From Archaeoglobaceae archaeon (GTDB lineage Archaea > Halobacteriota > Archaeoglobi > Archaeoglobales > Archaeoglobaceae), in NCBI GenBank assembly GCA_027038095.1, contig JALVYA010000199.1, positions 1-7,277 on the forward strand: 7,277 nt of DNA, given 5' to 3'. The notes beneath the pieces were generated by a model, which was not told the origin of the DNA, ran no database searches, and saw nothing but the letters and a program-made list of their open reading frames with translations. Positions 1 to 4,841 of the stretch are shown piece after piece. Made by a program: the position numbers and the translations under genes. Each line of letters opens with the position of its first letter. Position 1 is the first letter of the stretch.

Positions 1-74
1 CCCTCTCTGAAGCCCTCAACTAGTTTTTCCCTCACCATCAGGGATTCGTACCGGGGGTGCGATTTCGGTATCAG
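1..74 (-). CDS. 4-phosphopantoate--beta-alanine ligase, N-terminal fragment (runs off window)
   Basis: Only the first 24 codons are present. They read LIPKSHPRYESL followed by MVREKLVEGFRE. The IP-(K/S)-xHPR-xxSL pattern followed by RE-x-(L/I)-VEG is what I recall as the N-terminus of the archaeal phosphopantothenate synthetase family (old DUF137), which joins 4-phosphopantoate and beta-alanine in archaeal coenzyme A synthesis. The reading frame has no ATG, GTG or TTG ahead of the conserved IPKSHPRY block. The in-frame CTG at 74-72 lies 8 bases after a strong AGGAGGTG and forms a CTGA overlap with the stop of the preceding gene, so I place the start there. The in-frame ATG at 38-36 would remove the conserved block and has no ribosome binding site. 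The gene is probably co-transcribed with the DUF5611-like gene. Family assignment rests on a short fragment recognised from memory; the start codon is an inference. Confidence 0.72.
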   Translation of the reverse strand, partial: MIPKSHPRYESLMVREKLVEGFRE

Positions 75-379
75 CTCTTTTCCACCTCCTTTTTCATCAG
101 CTTCTGCCTCTCCTTTGCGGAGTATCCCGTCAGTTCCTGCAGAAACCTGTTGTACCTCTTTATCGTCTCCATGGCCAGATCGCTGGGTGCTTTCGGGTTT
201 GTTTTCGTTTCTGCCATCAGTTTTTTCCCGTCAAGTTTCATTTTGAGCTCTTCGACTGCTCCAAAACTGACTATGTAGTACTCCCCCTCTTTTCTGAATT
301 CTCCGAAGTGCTTTACTATCATTTCCTCAAGCCTTTCCTCAGTTGGTTTGTAGCCTCTTTTGAAAGGATACGCTCTCAT
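71..379 (-). CDS. Small archaeal protein resembling the DUF5611 family
   Basis: The product is 102 residues, starts MRAYPFKRGYKP, and is small, charged and probably cytoplasmic, with no membrane span or signal peptide. The order of elements is an FKRG-x-x-P start, an LEE helix, a YYIVSFGAVEEL strand, a KKLMAETKTN strand, then a helical end with RYNRFLQELTGYSAKERQK. This resembles the archaeal DUF5611 family, whose function I do not know. An upstream in-frame TTG at 403 would add 8 residues, but it lies inside the TATA-like box, whereas the ATG at 379 is about 28 bases from that box and fits a leaderless transcript. A GTG lies directly before the ATG, so one extra residue is possible. The stop overlaps the coenzyme A gene that follows, which suggests a shared transcript and possibly a link to that pathway. 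Gene reality is likely; the family call is from memory. Confidence 0.75.
   Translation of the reverse strand: MRAYPFKRGYKPTEERLEEMIVKHFGEFRKEGEYYIVSFGAVEELKMKLDGKKLMAETKTNPKAPSDLAMETIKRYNRFLQELTGYSAKERQKLMKKEVEKS
83..90 (-). promoter_or_regulatory. Shine-Dalgarno sequence for the phosphopantoate ligase gene
   Basis: The minus strand reads AGGAGGTG inside the last codons of the DUF5611-like gene, 8 bases before the CTG at 74-72. Three other ribosome binding sites in this window sit 6-7 bases from their starts, so this spacing is normal here. It is the main argument for translation starting at the unusual CTG rather than at the downstream ATG. Confidence 0.65.
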
Positions 380-400
380 CACGCTTTGATTTACCCGGTT

Positions 401-416
401 CAAAATATCTTTTTTG
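401..416 (-). promoter_or_regulatory. TATA-like box of the DUF5611-like/phosphopantoate ligase operon
   Basis: The minus strand reads CAAAAAAGATATTTTG. The centre of the AT-rich core is about 28 bases upstream of the ATG at 379, the usual distance from an archaeal TATA box to a transcription start. No GGTG-type ribosome binding site precedes the ATG, which fits a leaderless mRNA. The call is from position and composition only. Confidence 0.55.
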
Positions 417-467
417 CTCGATACTGTGCTGACTGATATCGTTTGAGGTTAAAGCGAACGCAAAAGG

Positions 468-482
468 TAAAAAGATTTAAGC
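468..482 (+). promoter_or_regulatory. TATA-like box of iorB
   Basis: The plus strand reads TAAAAAGATTTAAG around 469-482, preceded by a purine-rich stretch (AAAAGG) that could serve as the TFB recognition element. Its centre lies about 26 bases before the iorB ATG at 502. The stretch just before the ATG (GTTGGCGC) has no ribosome binding site, so the transcript probably begins at or within a few bases of the start codon. Confidence 0.55.
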
Positions 483-501
483 TAACAGTCGAAGTTGGCG
501 C

Positions 502-1083
502 ATGCAGGTTAACGTGCTCCTGACAGGAGTTGGTGGTCAGGGAATTCTTACCTCAGCGGCAATTCTGGCGAAAGCTGCAATGAATTCTGATCTGAACGTG
601 ATTACGGCTGAAACGCACGGAATGGCACAGAGGGGTGGAAGCGTAGAAGTCCACGTCAGAATTGGGGATGTGCTCTCACCACTAATACCGGAAGGAAGTG
701 CAGACTACCTTCTTTCTCTGGAACTCTCCGAAGTTCTGAGATACGCCAGGTACTGCTGCGAGAGTACAGTGGCAGTCGTGAACACTGGCAGAATTCTACC
801 TTTGGCTGTCAGCAGAGGGGAGGCGAGGTATCCGGACTTCGAAGAAGTAAAAAAATCCACGTCCTGGATGAAAACGATTTTTGTCGATGCGAGCAGAATT
901 GCTGAGGAAGCCGGAAACGTTCAGGCCACAAACGTGGCGATAATAGGAGCTTTTTGCGGGGTTTGCGATCTCTTTTCCCTCGAAACGCTTGAAGAAGCTG
1001 TTAAAGAGGTACTGCCGGAAAAAATACACGACGTAAACATCAGAGCTTTGAGGATGGGCTACAGTGCCACGGGCAAGTCCTGA
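502..1083 (+). CDS. iorB: Indolepyruvate:ferredoxin oxidoreductase, beta subunit
   Basis: The product is 193 residues, the usual length for IorB, and spans one pyruvate/ketoisovalerate oxidoreductase gamma-type domain (PF01558). Visible marks are the glycine-rich GVGGQG at residues 9-14, the signature ETHGMAQRGGSV at 37-48 followed by VHVRIG, LIPEGSAD at 61-68, and the C-terminal NVAIIGAFCG around 144-153. In the family, IorA and IorB together oxidise aryl pyruvates from aromatic amino acids to aryl-acetyl-CoA and reduce ferredoxin in the cytoplasm. IorA binds thiamine pyrophosphate and carries the iron-sulfur clusters, so this subunit cannot work alone. No iorA is present in the window: the gene is flanked by a divergent promoter and a convergent operon, so the partner must be elsewhere, or upstream genes have been separated. 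The HGMAQRGG signature favours IorB over the pyruvate or 2-oxoglutarate gamma subunits. Confidence 0.9.
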   Translation: MQVNVLLTGVGGQGILTSAAILAKAAMNSDLNVITAETHGMAQRGGSVEVHVRIGDVLSPLIPEGSADYLLSLELSEVLRYARYCCESTVAVVNTGRILPLAVSRGEARYPDFEEVKKSTSWMKTIFVDASRIAEEAGNVQATNVAIIGAFCGVCDLFSLETLEEAVKEVLPEKIHDVNIRALRMGYSATGKS

Positions 1084-1092
1084 GTGCAGACT

Positions 1093-1656
1093 TCATGAGT
1101 GTTTGAAAAGCGAGAAAGCCACGGCTGCCACACCCACCGCCAGCATGGCAGCGATGTAAGCTGGTTTTGTGGGGATGAAAACTACCGGGTATATCAGGTA
1201 GGCGAGCATGACAGCGGCAAAGGCAACACCCGTGTACTGTATTTTCCCTTTTTCCACGATTTGGGCGAAGCAGAAAAGAGCCACGATTAAGGGCAGAGAT
1301 GTAGCTGGCTGGGGTTTGAGTATCGAGTTCAGGTAGCTCGCAACGTTCTCGAAACCGAGAACGTACACTGCATTTATAAACGAGCTGTAAAGAGGAGTTG
1401 ACGGAAAAATTTTTGGAAATACCATGGCGATCAGTAAACCAAAAAACTCAAAGCTAAATGGATTTCTATCTGTAAAAAGCATTAACGCAGGTATAACGGA
1501 TACCGGTAACAAAACAACCGGGCTGATAACTGAGGATAACGGAGAATTCGAGTAAGAAATCCACGCAATAAAAAACGCGATTTCAGCGGAAATGAGGCTT
1601 ACGAGCTTCCATCCCTTCCTCGTTTTCATACTCCTTTCTTCAACCATCTCAACCAT
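1093..1656 (-). CDS. Polytopic membrane protein, last gene of the MoxR/DUF58 operon (unknown function)
   Basis: I do not recognise this 187-residue protein. It has a charged N-terminus (EERSMKTRKGWK, residues 7-17) and about five to seven hydrophobic stretches: near 18-35, 42-61, 68-82, 90-104, 119-135, 141-160 and 164-184. It ends FKHS and has no soluble domain. It starts 13 bases after the DUF58 stop, with a weak ribosome binding site (GGGGTTGAG) four bases before the ATG at 1656. In-frame ATGs at residues 4 and 10 are alternatives. Its place directly after DUF58 suggests it is a membrane partner of the transglutaminase/MoxR module, but this rests on position only. Its stop is 9 bases from the stop of the convergent iorB. 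It has no visible catalytic motif. Confidence 0.85.
   Translation of the reverse strand: MVEMVEERSMKTRKGWKLVSLISAEIAFFIAWISYSNSPLSSVISPVVLLPVSVIPALMLFTDRNPFSFEFFGLLIAMVFPKIFPSTPLYSSFINAVYVLGFENVASYLNSILKPQPATSLPLIVALFCFAQIVEKGKIQYTGVAFAAVMLAYLIYPVVFIPTKPAYIAAMLAVGVAAVAFSLFKHS
1343..1364. repeat. Perfect 9-bp inverted repeat inside the small membrane protein gene
   Basis: The arms ACGTTCTCG (1343-1351) and CGAGAACGT (1356-1364) are perfectly complementary around a four-base AAAC loop. The repeat lies within the coding region and encodes the VLGFENV part of the protein. In mRNA it would form a stable hairpin; in DNA it could be a dyad binding site. There is no T-run after it on either strand, so it is not a typical terminator. 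Chance or codon usage could also explain it. Confidence 0.5.
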
Positions 1657-1669
1657 TTAACTCAACCCC

Positions 1670-2845
1670 TTACCAGACTGCGAGCGGTCTGTTAACGTCG
1701 AACTCCACGCAGCTCCCACAGCTCCTCAACCTGTTAACTGACCTCCTCCTCGCAACCTCCATAACAGCCCCGGAAAACCCGCGTTCGAGTCCTTTCAGGG
1801 CTACGACCTGAACGGGCATGAGCTTGGACAGCTTCAAAACTTTGTCAACCCTGACCCTTTCAGCTCTCGTAATCAGAATTAGCAGGGGCTTGTACAGCAG
1901 GAGCATTTTTTTGCAGTTTTCCAGCGCCTCGTCTATACTTTCCTTTCCTCCTTCCACTTCGAGCAGTGCCCTGCTGATCCTCCTGAACTGCCTGCTTCCA
2001 ACATCGGGGTGTATCATCCTCCTGTCTCCAATAACGTAAAGTCCAACCTTGTGCCCTCTCGTCGTGTAGTGGTACGCCAGGGCGTTGGCAGCCTCTATTG
2101 CCGATTCGAGGTAGTTCTTCACGTTCGTCCCGTGAAGCATGTACGGGTTTGAATCGAGGAAAATCCAGACCGCCTTCTTTCCCTCGACTTCGTACTGGTT
2201 AACCATTAGCTTGCCCTTTCTTGCGGTGGCCTTCCAGTTGACGAATTTTATCGAGTCTCCGGGCATGTATTCCCTTATTTCCCTGAATTCCGTTCCCGGA
2301 ACGCCAATTTTGGCTATGTCTATTCCCGGCATTGGGGATTTTGCTCTGCCCCTTATCTCTCTTACCTTTCTTACCCTGGGAATTCTGTGCTTTACCTCAA
2401 CAACGACTGATGAGGTTGCAAGACCCCTGCTCACGAAAGCCTGACTGAAGTTTTCGAGCTCGTATTCGACCTCACTTAGCGTGTAGTAACCTCTTTTTGT
2501 CGCTCTGGCTTTGTAATCGATCCTCACGAGCCTTCTTCCAAAAACAATGACCTCTTTCAGGTTTGATCCCTCGACGAGCTCAAAGTGTTCGGGGAGTTTA
2601 TGCCTGATCCTCGCTATGCCGATTCCCACCACTTCAACGATCAGACTCACGGAAAAGACTTCTCCAACCGATACCTTCTCAGTCCACTCCTCCCTCACAA
2701 CTTTTACCCTCGCACCGAAAGGTAACAGCAGGAGTACTGAGGGAATGATTGCTAACCTTATCAGCTCCGGGGAAGTCAGAATAATTCCCGCAAGTATGAG
2801 GTAGAGCGAAGTTTTAACGAGCGAAGCCCCTGCCTTCCTCATCAC
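1670..2845 (-). CDS. DUF58 family protein (MoxR partner)
   Basis: The product is 391 residues. Residues 13-43 are hydrophobic and form one or two closely spaced membrane spans. A beta-rich segment follows (about 48-150), then the DUF58 core (PF01882). The core signature is GTEFREIREYMPGD at 184-197 and FVNWKATARKGK at 201-212, followed by VWIFLDSNPYM at 226-236. This last stretch begins a von Willebrand A-like fold, but its metal-binding DxSxS motif is degenerate (DSNPY). The C-terminus carries a CGSC pair at 376-379. DUF58 proteins are commonly encoded next to MoxR ATPases; their function is not established. The GTG start at 2845 lies 7 bases after GAGGTG (2858-2853). The next codon is ATG, 10 bases from that site, so either could be used. 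The gene overlaps the MoxR coding region by 32 bases, suggesting coupled translation. Confidence 0.92.
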   Translation of the reverse strand: MMRKAGASLVKTSLYLILAGIILTSPELIRLAIIPSVLLLLPFGARVKVVREEWTEKVSVGEVFSVSLIVEVVGIGIARIRHKLPEHFELVEGSNLKEVIVFGRRLVRIDYKARATKRGYYTLSEVEYELENFSQAFVSRGLATSSVVVEVKHRIPRVRKVREIRGRAKSPMPGIDIAKIGVPGTEFREIREYMPGDSIKFVNWKATARKGKLMVNQYEVEGKKAVWIFLDSNPYMLHGTNVKNYLESAIEAANALAYHYTTRGHKVGLYVIGDRRMIHPDVGSRQFRRISRALLEVEGGKESIDEALENCKKMLLLYKPLLILITRAERVRVDKVLKLSKLMPVQVVALKGLERGFSGAVMEVARRRSVNRLRSCGSCVEFDVNRPLAVW

Positions 2846-3842
2846 CTTTGGGCACCTCTACCTCTTTCAGAACGTCTTCCACAACTGCTTCAGGCCTTAT
2901 CCCTTCGACTGCCCTCTCTATTTTCAGAATTATCCTGTGCGCGAGAGCGTCAACAGCCACCAGCTTAACGTCATCCGGTATGACGTAATTTCTGCCGTTC
3001 ATCGCCGCAATAGCCCTCGTTATTTTCAGCAAAGCCAGACCGCCTCTCGGGCTTGAACCGACCTCGACGTACTCGTGCTCTCTCGTGGCTCTCACGAGCT
3101 CCGATATGTACTTCAGCACACTCCTGCCGACGTAAACTGATGATTCCACGAATTCCTGCATTTTTCTGAAGTACGAAAGAGAAACGCACGGAACTACGTC
3201 TTCAGTGGGGTCGTCTTTCCTCCACTCTATTCTCCTCCTCAAAATCTCCATTTCCTCTTCAACGTCCTCCGGATACCCGGGGCGAAGCCGGAGCATGAAC
3301 CTGTCGAGCTGAGCCTCTGGTAGAGGATACGTTCCCTCCTGCTCTATCGGGTTCTGAGTTGCTATTACGAAAAACGGGAGCTCGAGTACGTGGGTTTCAC
3401 CTTCTATTGTTACCTGTCTTTCTTCCATTGCCTCGAGAAGGGCAGCCTGAGTCTTCGGAGGACTTCTGTTGATTTCGTCAGCCAGCAGTACGTGGGTGAA
3501 TATCGGCCCCTTTACGAGCTCGAAGTTTCCACCCCTGAATATCTTAGTTCCCGTTATGTCTGCTGGCAGCAAGTCTGGGGTGAACTGAATTCTGTTGTAT
3601 CTCGCACCTATTGCCTTTGCAAAAACCTTGGCCAGCAGAGTTTTGCCCAGACCGGGGTAGTCTTCGAAAAGGACGTTTCCGTTTCCGAGACTTGCAGCGA
3701 GCATCTTCTCTACTATCAAACTGTCCCCAACGTAAACGTTGCAAACGGTATCTATTATGTTCCTGCAAACCTCCCTGAACTCTGCAGGAGATATGCCAGC
3801 ACTTCCAGCACCTTTAACGTCCGAACTCCTGTATTCATCCAT
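2814..3842 (-). CDS. MoxR-family AAA+ ATPase
   Basis: The product is 342 residues, typical for MoxR proteins (AAA_3 domain plus C-terminal lid). Walker A is DYPGLGKT at residues 61-68, Walker B is VLLADE at 118-123 followed by INRSPPKTQAALLEAMEE, and sensor 1 is ATQNP at 161-165. The conserved GTYPLPEAQLDRF is at 170-182 and the sensor 2 region GSSPRGG is at 262-268. All catalytic parts look intact, so this should be an active ATPase. It is cytoplasmic, with no membrane span. MoxR proteins act as hexameric chaperone-like ATPases that help mature or insert cofactors into partner complexes, often alongside DUF58/von Willebrand proteins; the client here is unknown. The ATG at 3842 is preceded at six bases by GAGGTGA and lies 12 bases after the stop of the upstream membrane protein. 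The first 17 residues are poorly conserved in appearance. Confidence 0.96.
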   Translation of the reverse strand: MDEYRSSDVKGAGSAGISPAEFREVCRNIIDTVCNVYVGDSLIVEKMLAASLGNGNVLFEDYPGLGKTLLAKVFAKAIGARYNRIQFTPDLLPADITGTKIFRGGNFELVKGPIFTHVLLADEINRSPPKTQAALLEAMEERQVTIEGETHVLELPFFVIATQNPIEQEGTYPLPEAQLDRFMLRLRPGYPEDVEEEMEILRRRIEWRKDDPTEDVVPCVSLSYFRKMQEFVESSVYVGRSVLKYISELVRATREHEYVEVGSSPRGGLALLKITRAIAAMNGRNYVIPDDVKLVAVDALAHRIILKIERAVEGIRPEAVVEDVLKEVEVPKGDEEGRGFAR

Positions 3843-3848
3843 CCACCT

Positions 3849-3855
3849 TCACCTC
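3849..3855 (-). promoter_or_regulatory. Ribosome binding site of the MoxR gene
   Basis: GAGGTGA on the minus strand overlaps the last base of the upstream TAG stop (3857-3855) and sits six bases before the ATG at 3842. It is one of the strongest such sites in the operon and fits high or coupled translation of the ATPase. Confidence 0.7.
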
Positions 3856-4841
3856 TAAAATTTAACACCAAATTTTTCTGCATCTGCTCCGAGATTTTTC
3901 AAAACAACCTTCAACACCTTTTTTCTTCTCGCAACGTTCCTCCTTTCAACCACGGATTTTTCCCATGGGAAAGAGAGAACGGGTGGTACGCTGTCGTGGT
4001 GGTTGACGAGAGGCAGGATTACCCTTGCAAGTTCTTTCTCGTTATAACCGGCGTCGAGCAGGATTTTTGAAAGACAGGCAACGAGCATTGCTTTATCTCC
4101 GCTGTTAACGAAGTTTTCCGCAGCTCTATCAAGAGTGACTGCAAGCTCATCGTACCTCTCAGCGATCAGCTGTGAGTGAGGCTCGAGGTAAGAATCGTCG
4201 TATTCAGCCCTGAACTTTCTGAAGGTGAAAAAGGCTGCTAAAGCCAGAAAAGACCACTCCGCAAAATCGAACAAACCACCCTTGAGGTAGGGTCTTGCGA
4301 GCTCTATTACCGCCACTGCCATTAGAGCAAGCACAACGTAGGTTCTTGAAGCGGCAATCCCTCTTGCAATAACTCCTTCAAATCCAAATGCGAGCGAGGT
4401 TAAAGCGAAGTAGGCAAGTACAGCTGCTAAGATCAGCGCAACGAAACCGCTGTACGGGTAAACCATTAAATAGGCCGCTACAGCAGCAAGCAGAAATCCT
4501 GCAAAAGACGTTATGTGTCTTTTTGGCAAATCCGAAACGATTACGGCTATCGAGATGAGCAGAGCTAAAAGGTAGTACGTGTTTACGGACACGGGATAGT
4601 ACATCTGAAGGTTAAAGAGAACTGTATCTGCAGCGATGTACAGCGCCACGGCAACGAGAAACGGCCTGAGAAAGCGAAGCCTTCCCCTCGCCAAAACGCC
4701 GCCGAGCAGAAGAGCGTAAACGGTAATTATGTTCGCCGGCGAAACGACAAACAGCACTCGATGGAAGTAAATCATCTGGTGCGTCAGTATCCAGTACAGG
4801 GTTGCAAATACTACCGTCAGGGTAACTACCTCTATCAGCAT
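3855..4841 (-). CDS. Polytopic membrane protein with cytoplasmic C-terminal domain (unknown function)
   Basis: I do not recognise this protein as a named family. Starting at the ATG at 4841 it has 328 residues. About eight membrane spans fill the first two thirds (numbering from the GTG-started 331-residue form: near 5-22, 33-54, 61-80, 91-106, 113-130, 134-155, 170-185 and 197-210). The last 120 residues are soluble, mostly helical, and end with a basic RRNVARRKK stretch around 303-311. A GTG at 4850 would add three residues, but an AAGGTG site exactly six bases before the ATG supports 4841. The start overlaps the stop of the transglutaminase gene (ATGCTGA), so translation is probably coupled. 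TgpA-type transglutaminases in bacteria carry an N-terminal membrane bundle, so this could be a separate membrane scaffold for the same module. That is inference from neighbourhood. Confidence 0.88.
   Translation of the reverse strand: MLIEVVTLTVVFATLYWILTHQMIYFHRVLFVVSPANIITVYALLLGGVLARGRLRFLRPFLVAVALYIAADTVLFNLQMYYPVSVNTYYLLALLISIAVIVSDLPKRHITSFAGFLLAAVAAYLMVYPYSGFVALILAAVLAYFALTSLAFGFEGVIARGIAASRTYVVLALMAVAVIELARPYLKGGLFDFAEWSFLALAAFFTFRKFRAEYDDSYLEPHSQLIAERYDELAVTLDRAAENFVNSGDKAMLVACLSKILLDAGYNEKELARVILPLVNHHDSVPPVLSFPWEKSVVERRNVARRKKVLKVVLKNLGADAEKFGVKF

Noticed and set aside
36..38. ATG as start of the phosphopantoate ligase gene
   Set aside because: It would delete the conserved IPKSHPRYESL block and lacks a ribosome binding site; the CTG at 74 fits better.
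57..278. Plus-strand frame with hydrophobic stretches opposite the DUF5611-like gene
   Set aside because: The hydrophobic Phe/Ser run is the antisense of Lys/Glu-rich codons; no start signal is visible.
1084..1092. Possible terminator between convergent iorB and the small membrane protein gene
   Set aside because: Only 9 bases separate the two stops, with no T-run or hairpin. Termination must occur inside the opposing genes, but no signal is clear.
2139..2444. 101-codon plus-strand frame opposite DUF58
   Set aside because: It runs antisense through the conserved DUF58 core; the translated Ser/Thr/Pro-rich sequence is the usual shadow of a coding strand.
611..3194. 13-base direct repeat GAAACGCACGGAA near 610 and 3181
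   Set aside because: Both copies lie in unrelated coding regions in different contexts; coincidence is the simplest explanation.
3390..4070. 226-codon open frame on the plus strand opposite MoxR and the upstream gene
   Set aside because: It is antisense to a MoxR gene with all AAA+ motifs intact and to part of the next gene. Its own protein is rich in Ser, Phe and Cys with no domain, and it has no convincing promoter or ribosome binding site.
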